From the NCBI GenBank assembly GCA_038327195.1, contig JBBQKU010000007.1, positions 1 through 64,000 on the forward strand: a DNA stretch of 64,000 nt, written 5' to 3'. Position numbers and translations under genes: made by a program. The DNA is from UBA4416 sp038327195. Its GTDB lineage: Bacteria; Bacteroidota; Bacteroidia; B-17B0; Aurantibacillaceae. The notes beneath the pieces were generated by a model. The model did not search any database, was not told the DNA's origin, and saw nothing but the letters and a program-made list of their open reading frames with translations. Shown one piece after another: positions 35,053 to 44,646 of this stretch (the first letter of the stretch is position 1; each line of letters begins with the position of its first letter).

Positions 35053-37495
35053 AAATAAATCTATATTAATTGTGTTTCCAGATGAATGGTTACAGTACTC
35101 TCCATCGGTATTAAACTTATATCAATGCTGTAAAGAAAATCATTATACCAAGTTAGTATATGTTGATAATGGTAGATTTAAGAATGATAGTTTAGTTGAG
35201 CATTATTCAAATATTAAAATTGGAAAAACCGCTGCCTATTTTTGGAGAAAAACAGTTGGATATAAATTTTATAAAGTTCTTAGATTATTTATAACTCTTT
35301 TTTTTATAAAGTTATTTGATAAAAAATACGATACCGTCATTGCAATTGATTCATCAGGATATTTAGTAACTAAATTATTCTTTAAACAAGCTATTTATTT
35401 TTCTCTTGAAACTGAGAAGGATGTTTTTTATCGGTTGAGTAAAAAGTTAGGGATAGAGACTCTCTTGATTCAAAGTAAAGAGAGGAAGGATTTTATGATT
35501 GATGATGACGAATCTATATCTGTATTTTACCTTCAAAATTCTCCAATTCTTGATAAAAATAATAACAGATATATTGGGACAAAGGATAAAAGGATTTTAT
35601 ACATGGGCAATATTGAGTTTGGCTATGGTTTAGAATATTTTATTGATTGTGTAAAAGATTTAGATGATGCTTATACATTAACATTAAAAGGAATAAAAAA
35701 CGATAAGTACTTTAATTGGTTGCATGAAAGGTACAATGATATTATAAAATCAGGGAAGTTAAATTTTGATTTTAATTATGTTGATCAAACAAAAATCATT
35801 GAATATGTTTCTCATTTCTATATTGGAATAACTGGATATGATATTGAACTTGCGAAAAAAAGTTTTAATTATTTTTCTTCACCTGCTGGTAAATTATTTA
35901 ATTATTATGCTGCTGGGGTTCCAGTTATTGGCATAGATATAATAGGATTAAAAAGTGTAAAAGATTTTAATGCTGGTATATTATTAGAAGCTGTTACTTC
36001 GGAAAAAATAAATAATGCAATTCGAAAAATTGAACTTAATTACAATGAACATTCTGTTAATTGTTTAAAAGCTTCAGAAGAGTTTGATTTCAAAAAAGGG
36101 TTTGATAAGTTTATCAATGCTTATGAAGGGAATATAAAGACAAAATTTTCTTTCAAAACTTTTTTAACTCAAGGACATGAAAGAAGTGTGAAAACTAAAA
36201 AAAATATTTTCACTTCTATTTTAATAAAATGCGTAAGTATTGTCATTAGTTTTTTATTAATTCCTTTGGCGCTTAATTACCTAAATCCTGTAAAATATGG
36301 GATTTGGCTTACATTAACTTCCGTGATTGGTTGGTTTGCATTTTTTGACCTTGGCCTTGGAAATGGGTTAAGAAATAAATTAGCTGAAGCTCTTGCGAAA
36401 AATGATAAAGAGTTAGCGCGAACCTATATAAGCACTTCATATGCTATAATGACCATAACCATTGGTTTAGTATATTTTTTATTCGTTTTAGTGTTCCCAT
36501 TTATTAACTGGTCTTTTATTTTAAATACCCCACCAGAAATGAATGAAGAAATCAATCGTTTAATCTTTATTGTATTTAGTTTTTTTTGCCTTCAATTTAT
36601 AATTAAGCTTATTTCAATGATACTTAAGGCCGATCAACGTTCGGCAATTAGTGGTGGAATAAATACATTTGCTAGTTTATTATCATTAATTATTGTTTTT
36701 GTTTTAACTAAAACAACTCAAGGTTCTTTGTTATGGCTAAGTATTGGGATTAGTGCCGCAAATTTAATTTCACCGCTTATTGCCACTTTATGGTATTTTG
36801 GAACTGATTATAAACATCTCATTCCCTCAATAAAATATGTCAAATTGAATAGCGCTAAAGATTTGATGGGTTTAGGTTTTTTATTTTTCATCATGCAGTT
36901 TGCCGCCTTAATTTTATTTTCAACGGATAGTTTTATTATAGATCAGTTATATGGTCCTGAAGAAGTGACTCCATATAATATTGCTTTTAAATATTTTAGT
37001 TTAGTAACAATGGGATTTGCAATTATTACGACTCCATTTTGGACTGCATACACAGATGCTTATCATAAAAGAGATTTTGATTGGATACAACGAATTACTA
37101 AAAAATTAAAAATATTTTGGTTTATACTGGCAGTTGGAGTTATTGGGATGTTGTTTTTTGCTAATACTTTTTATGAAATATGGATAGGAACTCAAATTAA
37201 AATCCCTTTTATATTATCGGCGTCAATGGCTTGTTGGGTTTTAATTTCATCTTGGACTAGTTTATTTGGAAATTTTTTAAGTGGTGTTGGTAAAATAAGA
37301 TTAAGTCTTTACCATTCTTTTGCAATGATTGTAATTAATATCCCATTATCTATTTTTTTAGCAAAATATTTAAATCTTGGCAGTACTGGTGTAATAATAG
37401 GTACTTGTATTTGCGTTTTACCTCAAGTATTTCTCCACCCAATTCAATATAAAAAAATCATTACAAATACAGCAAAAGGTATATGGAACAAATAG
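35045..37495 (+). CDS. Fusion of a GT-B glycosyltransferase with a Wzx-like flippase
   Basis: 816 residues. Residues 1-365 look like a GT4-type glycosyltransferase: a Rossmann start ILIVFPDEWLQYSPSVL, the second half with KRILYMGNIEFGYGLEYF, and the nucleotide-sugar region SPAGKLFNYYAAGVPVIGI. From about 371 (TFLTQGHERSVKTKKNIF) to the end it is a complete flippase, closely similar to the protein encoded at 28994. No stop, frameshift or in-frame ATG is seen at the joint. The fusion would place sugar addition and flipping of the lipid-linked unit in one membrane protein. It overlaps both neighbours, by 8 bp and 13 bp. Loss of a stop codon between two genes is the simple origin. Confidence 0.85.
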   Translation: MSKNKSILIVFPDEWLQYSPSVLNLYQCCKENHYTKLVYVDNGRFKNDSLVEHYSNIKIGKTAAYFWRKTVGYKFYKVLRLFITLFFIKLFDKKYDTVIAIDSSGYLVTKLFFKQAIYFSLETEKDVFYRLSKKLGIETLLIQSKERKDFMIDDDESISVFYLQNSPILDKNNNRYIGTKDKRILYMGNIEFGYGLEYFIDCVKDLDDAYTLTLKGIKNDKYFNWLHERYNDIIKSGKLNFDFNYVDQTKIIEYVSHFYIGITGYDIELAKKSFNYFSSPAGKLFNYYAAGVPVIGIDIIGLKSVKDFNAGILLEAVTSEKINNAIRKIELNYNEHSVNCLKASEEFDFKKGFDKFINAYEGNIKTKFSFKTFLTQGHERSVKTKKNIFTSILIKCVSIVISFLLIPLALNYLNPVKYGIWLTLTSVIGWFAFFDLGLGNGLRNKLAEALAKNDKELARTYISTSYAIMTITIGLVYFLFVLVFPFINWSFILNTPPEMNEEINRLIFIVFSFFCLQFIIKLISMILKADQRSAISGGINTFASLLSLIIVFVLTKTTQGSLLWLSIGISAANLISPLIATLWYFGTDYKHLIPSIKYVKLNSAKDLMGLGFLFFIMQFAALILFSTDSFIIDQLYGPEEVTPYNIAFKYFSLVTMGFAIITTPFWTAYTDAYHKRDFDWIQRITKKLKIFWFILAVGVIGMLFFANTFYEIWIGTQIKIPFILSASMACWVLISSWTSLFGNFLSGVGKIRLSLYHSFAMIVINIPLSIFLAKYLNLGSTGVIIGTCICVLPQVFLHPIQYKKIITNTAKGIWNK

Positions 37496-38220
37496 TGCAA
37501 AATAAGCGCGCATTATTAATTACTGGTACTATTATTCCCAATAGTAATTTTGTTGAACATATAAATGTTGAACAAAGAAGACAGGAATATATCGATGGTT
37601 TAGTGTTTTATTCAAGCCAGTTTCCAAATGACGATTTATTTTTTTTAGAGAATTCTGCTTATAATTTTGATAGGGATGAGGAATTTCAAAAACTGTTTCA
37701 GGATAAATGTATTACATTGATGAAATTTAAAGAATCCATTCATTTTAATGAAGGAAAAGGCTATCAGGAGTTTGAAATGTTAGATTCTGTTATTGCAAAA
37801 TTAGAATCTCAATATGATGAATTTATAAAAATTACTGGACGTTATAAAGTTTTGAATTTAAAAAAATTAACTAATCGTAAGTGTATGAATATGATTGCAG
37901 ATTCACATAAAAAGTCAAAAGTGACTCAAACCAATGTGTTTTACGTTACGTCAAAATTTTACGAAACTTATTTAAAAGATTCCTATTTAAAAGTAAATGA
38001 CTCAAAAGGTAAATTTATTGAGCATGTGGTTTATGATATATTAATTGAGAAAAGTATTTTAAATAATGTTGAACTTTTTAATGAAAACCCCATAATTACA
38101 GGCTTTTCTGGCTCTTATGGTGGCACTTTAAATAGAAATAAATATAAAATGATATTTAGAAATTTTGAACGAAAAGTATTTAGTATATTAGGTATTCATC
38201 AATTTATTATTGAGTATTAG
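37483..38220 (+). CDS. Unrecognised polysaccharide-locus protein, possibly a glycosyltransferase
   Basis: 245 residues, cytoplasmic, no membrane helix. The start ALLITGTIIPN...VEQRRQEYIDGLVFY, the middle GKGYQEFEMLDSVI and YDEFIKITGRYKVLNLKKL resemble uncharacterised sugar-transferase-like proteins from capsule and LPS loci. I do not recognise a named family or a DxD motif. The start overlaps the fusion gene by 13 bp, and the next gene begins 3 bp after. A glycosyltransferase is the best guess from context. Confidence 0.6.
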   Translation: MEQIVQNKRALLITGTIIPNSNFVEHINVEQRRQEYIDGLVFYSSQFPNDDLFFLENSAYNFDRDEEFQKLFQDKCITLMKFKESIHFNEGKGYQEFEMLDSVIAKLESQYDEFIKITGRYKVLNLKKLTNRKCMNMIADSHKKSKVTQTNVFYVTSKFYETYLKDSYLKVNDSKGKFIEHVVYDILIEKSILNNVELFNENPIITGFSGSYGGTLNRNKYKMIFRNFERKVFSILGIHQFIIEY

Positions 38221-38223
38221 GGC

Positions 38224-39387
38224 ATGAATAAAAAATTTGTAACGATATTTCCAATATGTGAAAATGTCCATTTAACTAAGGACTTAGGACAGATTCCTTT
38301 CTTTTTGAATCATAATTATAACTACGATTCAAGTATTGTGTGTTACGAAAATAATAAAGAATATTCTAATTTAAATGGAGAAGTCAAAGGATTAAAGCTT
38401 GAGTTTATTGAAAATAGGGGCAGGTTTAGTTTTTTGGAAAAAAGTGTTTTATCATATCTTAAAAATAATTCAAAAAATATTGACGTTCTTAACTTATATA
38501 TTTTTTCAAAATTTACATTTGTTTATGGTATTTATTATAAAATATTAAACCCTAAAGGATTTCTGTTTTTAAAGTTAGATGGATATAATGAAACCTTTGC
38601 GAAATCTAATAAAATTAATCATTCAACCAATCTCATTAAAAATTTGTTTTTAAAGTATTTGGAAAATAAATTTTTAAAAAAGGTTGATTTAATTTCTATT
38701 GAGAATAGTTTAGGTGAGCAATTGGTTAAAAATAAATACCCACAAATTGAATCTAAAATAATGTATCTCCCTGTTGGGGTAAATGATTTGTATTTGATAG
38801 ATAATTTTAAAAACAATATTAAATCTTTTGACCAAAAAGAAAATATTTTTCTTACCGTTGGCAGAATAGGGGAGAAGATTAAAAATAATGAAATGATGTT
38901 AAGAGCATTGTCTCAAATTAATTTAAAAGATTGGAAAATGGTTTTTGTTGGAGCAATTAATCCAGAATTTCAAGTTTTTTATAATGAATGGATTAAGTCT
39001 TTTCCTCATCTAAAAGAGAAACTTATTTTTACTGGCGAAATAAAAGATCGGAAAGTATTATATGAATGGTATAATAAATCAAAAGTGTTTTGTATGACTT
39101 CTTGGAATGAATCTTTTTGTCATTCGATTGGTGAAGCTTTGTATTTTGGAAATTACATCATCGGTACAAATGGAATTGTAAGTATGTTTGATTTAACTCA
39201 CAATGGAAAATATGGAATAACTTTAAATGTTGATGATGATAATGCTATGGCAAAAAAAATGCAAGAGCTTATTGAAAACCCAGATTTTTTAGCAAATGTA
39301 TTTCCAAATATTGTTAGATATGCAAATCAGGAGTTTGTTTGGCCTAAAATTGTAGAAAAAATTTATAAACGTATCGAAAATCGTTAA
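38224..39387 (+). CDS. Glycosyltransferase, GT4-like
   Basis: 387 residues with the two-domain GT-B shape. The second domain is the clearer one: ENIFLTVGRIGEKIKNNEMM, then WKMVFVGAI, and the nucleotide-sugar region CMTSWNESFCHSIGEALYFG with the E-x7-E pair of retaining enzymes. The N-terminal domain is diverged. It adds a sugar on the cytoplasmic side of the membrane; donor and acceptor are unknown. It is tightly packed in the locus, 3 bp after the previous gene and 1 bp before the next. Confidence 0.85.
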   Translation: MNKKFVTIFPICENVHLTKDLGQIPFFLNHNYNYDSSIVCYENNKEYSNLNGEVKGLKLEFIENRGRFSFLEKSVLSYLKNNSKNIDVLNLYIFSKFTFVYGIYYKILNPKGFLFLKLDGYNETFAKSNKINHSTNLIKNLFLKYLENKFLKKVDLISIENSLGEQLVKNKYPQIESKIMYLPVGVNDLYLIDNFKNNIKSFDQKENIFLTVGRIGEKIKNNEMMLRALSQINLKDWKMVFVGAINPEFQVFYNEWIKSFPHLKEKLIFTGEIKDRKVLYEWYNKSKVFCMTSWNESFCHSIGEALYFGNYIIGTNGIVSMFDLTHNGKYGITLNVDDDNAMAKKMQELIENPDFLANVFPNIVRYANQEFVWPKIVEKIYKRIENR

Positions 39388-39388
39388 A

Positions 39389-40159
39389 ATGCAGGGAGGA
39401 TTAAGAACAATTGGTGTTGAGAAAAAATCTGAAGAAAACCTTCCGTTAGTGACTATAATTACCGTTGTGCTTAATGGTGAAAAATTTGTTGAACAAACTT
39501 TAAAGAGTGTTTTCAATCAATCGTATTCAAATATCGAATATATAGTAATTGATGGTGGATCTAAAGACAACACCATTGATATTATTAAAAAATACAATAA
39601 TCAAATTGATTATTGGCAAAGTGAATTTGATAAAGGACTTTATTTTGCAATGAATAAAGGAATCGGAATAGCAAAAGGAGAATTAATTGGCATACTGAAT
39701 GCAGATGATTATTATACTGAAGATGCCGTAAAGCTTATTGTAGAAGCTTATTTAAAAACAAATTCTGATGTTTTTCATGGTGATATTTTATTACTAACAG
39801 ATAATGGATCTGTAAAAATGAAACCTGATTTTAGTAAAATGATGCAGCAACCTTCTGTATTTCACCCAACATGTTTCGTGAAAAAAGTGGTTTATGATCA
39901 AATTGGTAGTTTTTATACAAAGTATAAAATTTCGGCCGATTATGATTTTTTATTGAGATGTATAAAACATAAATTCAAATTTAATTATATACCAGAGGTA
40001 TTATGTCATTTTAGACCTGGTGGAATGAGTGCTTCTTGTGCTAGTAATATTGAAGGGTATAAGATTATGAAATTTCATCAAACAGGATATCATAAACAAG
40101 TGATTTGGAGAACTATAAAATGTTACTTGAAAACATTTATAAAAAAAGTTATAAATTAG
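39389..40159 (+). CDS. Glycosyltransferase, GT2 family
   Basis: 256 residues of the GT-A fold. Landmarks are VTIITVVLNGEKFVEQTLKS, IEYIVIDGGSKDNTIDII (nucleotide binding), GLYFAMNKGIGIAKGELIG and the metal-binding GILNADDYY. An ISADYDFLLRC segment provides the catalytic acidic residue region. It resembles the WcaA-like enzymes of colanic acid and capsule loci. It lies 1 bp after the GT4 gene. The following acetyltransferase could start inside it, but a later ATG fits better. Confidence 0.92.
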   Translation: MQGGLRTIGVEKKSEENLPLVTIITVVLNGEKFVEQTLKSVFNQSYSNIEYIVIDGGSKDNTIDIIKKYNNQIDYWQSEFDKGLYFAMNKGIGIAKGELIGILNADDYYTEDAVKLIVEAYLKTNSDVFHGDILLLTDNGSVKMKPDFSKMMQQPSVFHPTCFVKKVVYDQIGSFYTKYKISADYDFLLRCIKHKFKFNYIPEVLCHFRPGGMSASCASNIEGYKIMKFHQTGYHKQVIWRTIKCYLKTFIKKVIN

Positions 40160-40170
40160 AGTCAAAATAC

Positions 40171-40743
40171 ATGATTAATTTTTTAACCTATATAGAAGCA
40201 GTTTGGCTTAATCGATCATCTCGATTTAAGGGAATGTTACTTAAGTTATATTTATTATTGCACGGCTGCAAAGTAGGTAAGGGGTTAAAATGTGCGTCAT
40301 TTCCTTATTTTAAAGGTTTCCCAAATAAAAATATTTTTCTTGGTAATTATGTGGATTTAGGGAGAAACAACACTTTTGAACTTTCTAAAAATGGGAAAAT
40401 AATATTTGATGATTATGTTTTATTGCACCAAAATATTTTAATCAGCTGTAATAATCAAATAAAGATTGGTAAATTTTCTGCTGTTGCCGAAAATGTTAGC
40501 ATACGTGATGGCAATCATCAGTTTTCTAAAAATCAATATTATAGATTGCAGGATAGTATCAGCGAACCTATTGAAATTGGTGAAGATGCCGGCATTGCCG
40601 CTGGTTGTGTAGTTTTAATGGGCGCTAAAATTAGTAAAGGTGCTTTTATTGGTTCAAATTCTGTTATTACCAGAAAATCAATCATTGAAGAATATGGAAT
40701 TTATGCCGGAAATCCATTAAAATTAATTGCAACAAGAAAATAA
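40171..40743 (+). CDS. Hexapeptide-repeat acyltransferase
   Basis: 190 residues from the ATG at 40171. An upstream in-frame ATG (40105) would overlap the GT2 gene by 55 bp and adds a poor Lys/Tyr-rich segment, so I reject it. The protein is a left-handed beta-helix: hexapeptide turns such as NYVDLGRNN, NGKIIFDDYVLLHQN and IGKFSAVAENVSI, the catalytic His in RDGNHQF, and the C-terminal EDAGIAAGCVVLMGAKISKG. It would O- or N-acetylate a sugar, using acetyl-CoA, as a trimer in the cytoplasm. Confidence 0.88.
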   Translation: MINFLTYIEAVWLNRSSRFKGMLLKLYLLLHGCKVGKGLKCASFPYFKGFPNKNIFLGNYVDLGRNNTFELSKNGKIIFDDYVLLHQNILISCNNQIKIGKFSAVAENVSIRDGNHQFSKNQYYRLQDSISEPIEIGEDAGIAAGCVVLMGAKISKGAFIGSNSVITRKSIIEEYGIYAGNPLKLIATRK

Positions 40744-40753
40744 ATTTTCAAAA

Positions 40754-41488
40754 ATGACAGACAAAAGCATATTAGTAAAAGAACTTTTTGAAGATACAGC
40801 ACTTTATCTGACCTATGATTATAATTTGCAAATTAGAAAGGAAACCTTAGAGTATTTTACTAAAAATATGCAATTTAAATCTGTTCTAGATATGCCTTGT
40901 GGAACGGGTAAAATTTCATTCCCATTACTACAAAAAACAGAAAAATTAACGCTTATTGATATTTCTTCAAATATGCTTTTAATGGCTGAGAAAAGTATTC
41001 CTAATAATGATAAACATAAAGTAATTTGCATCAATGATGATTTTTTTAAATTAGAAATTCCTGATCACTCTTATGATTTGGTTATTTGCTTAGGACTGTT
41101 AGCTCATGTTAATTCTCCAGAACAATTATTAACTAAACTATCAAAAATTATTTCACCTAATGGTTATTTAATTATTCAAAATACTGATTCTGACCACTTT
41201 TACAGCTATTTAATTCGATTTTATTTAGGGTTAAAACGTATTATTTCAAAATCTTCCTATCAACTTAATAAAGTAAAAGCTTCCTTTTTAGAAAATGAAT
41301 TAGAAAAAAATGGCTTTGAACAAAAAAAACAGTTTCGTTATAATCAATCATTTTTAGGATTTTCTAATTTATTTAGTAATGAAAAAAAATATAAATTAAC
41401 ACGTCGTTTTTTTGGTGATGCCGAGCATAATAAACATGCCAAATGGGGAAGCGATGTGACTTATCTTTTAAAAAAAAAAAGTCTTTAG
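40754..41488 (+). CDS. Class I SAM-dependent methyltransferase
   Basis: 244 residues from the ATG at 40754; an in-frame TTG at 40727 would overlap the acetyltransferase and is less likely. Motif I is VLDMPCGTGKISFPLLQK, followed by LTLIDISSNMLLMAEKS and LVICLGLLAHV. The protein belongs to the class I Rossmann fold methyltransferases. It probably acts on a sugar or a lipid-linked intermediate. It is one of three methyltransferases in the locus. The C-terminal region (NLFSNEKKYKLTRRFFGD) is basic. Confidence 0.82.
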   Translation: MTDKSILVKELFEDTALYLTYDYNLQIRKETLEYFTKNMQFKSVLDMPCGTGKISFPLLQKTEKLTLIDISSNMLLMAEKSIPNNDKHKVICINDDFFKLEIPDHSYDLVICLGLLAHVNSPEQLLTKLSKIISPNGYLIIQNTDSDHFYSYLIRFYLGLKRIISKSSYQLNKVKASFLENELEKNGFEQKKQFRYNQSFLGFSNLFSNEKKYKLTRRFFGDAEHNKHAKWGSDVTYLLKKKSL

Positions 41489-41514
41489 CCGATGATTTCT
41501 TAAAAAAACATTAA

Positions 41515-42654
41515 TTGAATTCAACAAACAAAATAAATGTACTAGTCATTCCTGACTTGTTTCCTAAATTTAAAGGAGATGTTCAAGGTATTTTTGTTTT
41601 AGATTACCTTACTTCAACTTCTCTATATTGTAATAATACTGCTCTATTCGGAAGATTGACCTCAGACAAAAAAGGAACAAGTATAGATAAAAATGAGAAG
41701 TATGAATTGTATCGTTTTTCAATGTCTTCAAAAAAAGTCCCGTTTTATTTAAAACCATTTTATTATTTATGGTGGTTTAAAAAGGGTTATCAAATTGGTA
41801 AAACATTTAAAAATACGGATATTATACATGCACATGGTACAATTTTAAGTGGAACTTTGAGTTATTTATTGTCAAAAAAACTAAAAGTTCCCTTTATCAT
41901 TACTGAACATCAAGGCCCATTTAGCATGACTTCTGAAAATTTTTGGAAAAGAAACTGGACAAAGTTTATTATGCAAAAAGCTGATGCTGTATTAACTGTC
42001 AGTAATCATCTTAAAGAAGAAATTCTTAATACCTCAATTCATCCAAAACAAATTATTGTAACTCACAATCCAGTTGATACTGATTTATTTAAATTGAAAA
42101 GTGATCAATTTAATAAAACCATTTTATTTGTTGGAAGACTCGATAATTTTAAAGGAGCATTAAGATGTTTAAAAGCTTTTAATTTAATAAATGACCGTTT
42201 TTTTGATTGGAAATTTACTATTGTTGGAGATGGAGAAGATTATCAGCCAATTTTAAGCTATTTAAATAATAATTCATCTCTTAAATCAAAAGTGAAATTA
42301 ACTGGACAATTATCCAAATCTGAAATTGCAAATGAAATGCAACAATCCGATTTTTTAGTTTTTCCAAGCAAACATGAAAGTTTCGGTTTGGTAATAACTG
42401 AAGCTTTATCATCAGGATTACCAGTTATTGTTGGAAATAAAACGGCTCCAATTGAATTTGTAAATGATAAAAATGGAGTAGTAGTTTTATATAATGATAT
42501 TGCTGAAATTGCGAAAGCGATGGAATACATGATTTCTAATTTAAAATATTATCATTCGCAAGAAATTCGGAATGAAATTATAAGCAAATTTGGTTTTAAA
42601 AGTTTCGGTGAAAAACTGGTCGATATATATGTTTCATTCATTAAAAAACCATAA
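41515..42654 (+). CDS. Glycosyltransferase, GT4 family (TTG start)
   Basis: 379 residues. A stop codon (41512-41514) directly precedes TTG at 41515 and no ATG is near, so TTG is the only reasonable start. GT-B landmarks: INVLVIPDLFPKFKGDVQG, HAHGTILSGTLSYLLSKK, AVLTVSNHLKEEIL, TILFVGRLDNFKG and the E-x7-E region PSKHESFGLVITEALSSG, all intact. It is a retaining glycosyltransferase of the cytoplasmic membrane face. Confidence 0.93.
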   Translation: MNSTNKINVLVIPDLFPKFKGDVQGIFVLDYLTSTSLYCNNTALFGRLTSDKKGTSIDKNEKYELYRFSMSSKKVPFYLKPFYYLWWFKKGYQIGKTFKNTDIIHAHGTILSGTLSYLLSKKLKVPFIITEHQGPFSMTSENFWKRNWTKFIMQKADAVLTVSNHLKEEILNTSIHPKQIIVTHNPVDTDLFKLKSDQFNKTILFVGRLDNFKGALRCLKAFNLINDRFFDWKFTIVGDGEDYQPILSYLNNNSSLKSKVKLTGQLSKSEIANEMQQSDFLVFPSKHESFGLVITEALSSGLPVIVGNKTAPIEFVNDKNGVVVLYNDIAEIAKAMEYMISNLKYYHSQEIRNEIISKFGFKSFGEKLVDIYVSFIKKP

Positions 42655-42691
42655 ATTGTAAGCTAATAATTAGATTTGTTTACAAGGTTTT

Positions 42692-44632
42692 ATGTGTGGT
42701 ATCGCTGGTATTATAAATAGTGAAGGTGTTGTTCCTACAAACCTTCAAACCATGTCAACAATACTGAGACATCGAGGTCCTGATGATGAAGGTTTTTGTT
42801 TGTTAAGTAATTCTCAGTCAAATATCTATTACAAGGGAAATGATTCAATTAATCAATTTAAAGATTTGAATCATATTACTGAGGCTATGCTAAATGGCGC
42901 TTATCAAATTGGTTTTGTTCATCGAAGATTATCAATTCTTGATTTAAGTGCTGCAGGTCATCAACCAATGTCATATCATGATGAAAATTATACAATTGTT
43001 TTTAATGGCGAAATTTATAATTATAAGGAAATAAAATCTGAATTGTTTCAAAAAGGGTTTCACTTTAATTCAGATTCAGATACCGAAGTTGTATTAGCAG
43101 CTTATCAAAATTGGGGAGAAGATTGTGTAACACATTTTATTGGTATGTGGGCGTTCGCAATTTACGATCAATTAAAACAACATGTTTTTTTATCTCGAGA
43201 TAGGTTTGGAATTAAGCCTTTGTATTATTTTAATAACAATACAATATTTGCTTTTGCTTCTGAAATAAAAGCACTTTTATCTTTAGAAATGATAAAACCT
43301 GAAGCTAATATGAATTCTGTTTTTGAATACATTTCATTTGGAACTACTTCGGATTCATCTGCTAATCTATTTCAAAATATTAATGCATTACAACCCGCTC
43401 ACAATTTAATTCTCAATACCAAAACCCTTGAAATCAAAATTTATAGTTATTATAATTTAAAAAATAAAGTAGATAATTATATATTACCTAGTGAAAATGA
43501 AATTCAAAATACATTTACAAATAGTTTAGAATCGTCCATTGATTTACATTTAAGAGCAGATGTACCAATTGGTTCTACATTAAGTGGCGGACTCGATTCG
43601 AGCACAATAGTTGCAATGGCTGCAATGAAAATGAATGGTAAAGCGTTTAAAACATTTACTGCAGCGTATCACGAAAAAGAAATAGATGAATCGGATTTTG
43701 CAAAAAAAGCAATTTCAGGTTTTAAAAACATTGATGCTCATTTTATTTATCCTAATGCAAAAACCTATTGGGAAGATTTTGATAAATTGATTTGGCATCA
43801 GGATTTACCAATAAATTCTACTTCCATGTTTGCGCAATGGGAAGTTATGAAATTAGCAAATCAACAAGGTATAAAGGTTTTATTGGATGGGCAAGGTGCA
43901 GATGAAATACTAGGTGGTTATTATAATTTTGCAGGAATATATTTAATTGAAAAATTAAAACACTTACAAATTCCTTCGTTTATTAAAGAACGAACACAAT
44001 TACAGCAAAAATTTTCATCAAACATTAATAATACCATTGGAAAAGCAGGTTATTATTTTTTACCTGAATATTTACAAAAAAGCATTCGCGCTAAAAAAAG
44101 AGTTGGTATGGGTTCTATTTCCGGAAAATACCAATCAGAATTAGCAAAGTTGCATGTGCCTGAGCGTGGAGGGAAATCATTTAAAGAACAATCTTTATTA
44201 AGTATTCAATATGGATTACAAGATTTATTAAGGTATGAAGATCGGAACTCAATGGCCTTTTCAATTGAAAGTAGAGTTCCTTTTTTAGATCATCGGTTAG
44301 TTGAATTATCAATTGCCTTAAAAAATGATTGGAAAATACAAAATGGTTGGACAAAATATATTTTAAGAAAAACAGCCGAACCTGTTTTAAATAAAGAAGT
44401 TGTTTGGAGAAAATATAAAATGGGATTTTTAACACCTCAAAAATTATGGAAATCGCAATCGAATAAGGAATTAACTCAATTTATTAATGATTCTTCAATT
44501 CCAGATTTTTTGGATAAAGCCTATTTACAAAAATTAAATATTGCTGATATAAATGATTCATCTCATTTAAGTGAGTTTTGGAAATTAATTTCCTTTTTAA
44601 AATGGGCAGAAGTATTTAAAGTGAAATTTTAA
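42692..44632 (+). CDS. asnB: Asparagine-synthase-like amidotransferase (first copy)
   Basis: 646 residues with the full two-domain layout. The glutaminase domain starts MCGIAGIIN, with the N-terminal nucleophile Cys2 exposed after Met removal, and includes LRHRGPDDEG and FNGEIYNYKEI. The synthetase domain has the ATP-pyrophosphatase loop SGGLDSS at 298-304, and later YEDRNSMAFSIESRVPFLDH. In polysaccharide loci such proteins usually amidate the carboxyl group of a uronic acid (as WbpS is thought to do) rather than make asparagine. A second copy is encoded at 49069. The 37-bp gap before it is one of the longest within the locus. Confidence 0.88.
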   Translation: MCGIAGIINSEGVVPTNLQTMSTILRHRGPDDEGFCLLSNSQSNIYYKGNDSINQFKDLNHITEAMLNGAYQIGFVHRRLSILDLSAAGHQPMSYHDENYTIVFNGEIYNYKEIKSELFQKGFHFNSDSDTEVVLAAYQNWGEDCVTHFIGMWAFAIYDQLKQHVFLSRDRFGIKPLYYFNNNTIFAFASEIKALLSLEMIKPEANMNSVFEYISFGTTSDSSANLFQNINALQPAHNLILNTKTLEIKIYSYYNLKNKVDNYILPSENEIQNTFTNSLESSIDLHLRADVPIGSTLSGGLDSSTIVAMAAMKMNGKAFKTFTAAYHEKEIDESDFAKKAISGFKNIDAHFIYPNAKTYWEDFDKLIWHQDLPINSTSMFAQWEVMKLANQQGIKVLLDGQGADEILGGYYNFAGIYLIEKLKHLQIPSFIKERTQLQQKFSSNINNTIGKAGYYFLPEYLQKSIRAKKRVGMGSISGKYQSELAKLHVPERGGKSFKEQSLLSIQYGLQDLLRYEDRNSMAFSIESRVPFLDHRLVELSIALKNDWKIQNGWTKYILRKTAEPVLNKEVVWRKYKMGFLTPQKLWKSQSNKELTQFINDSSIPDFLDKAYLQKLNIADINDSSHLSEFWKLISFLKWAEVFKVKF

Positions 44633-44646
44633 ATTTATAAACGAAA

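Noticed and set aside
40105..40170. Longer acetyltransferase starting at 40105
   Set aside because: This would overlap the GT2 gene by 55 bp and add residues that do not look like the family; the ATG at 40171 fits better.
40727..40753. TTG start for the methyltransferase at 40727
   Set aside because: A good ATG at 40754 follows, and the TTG lies inside the preceding gene.
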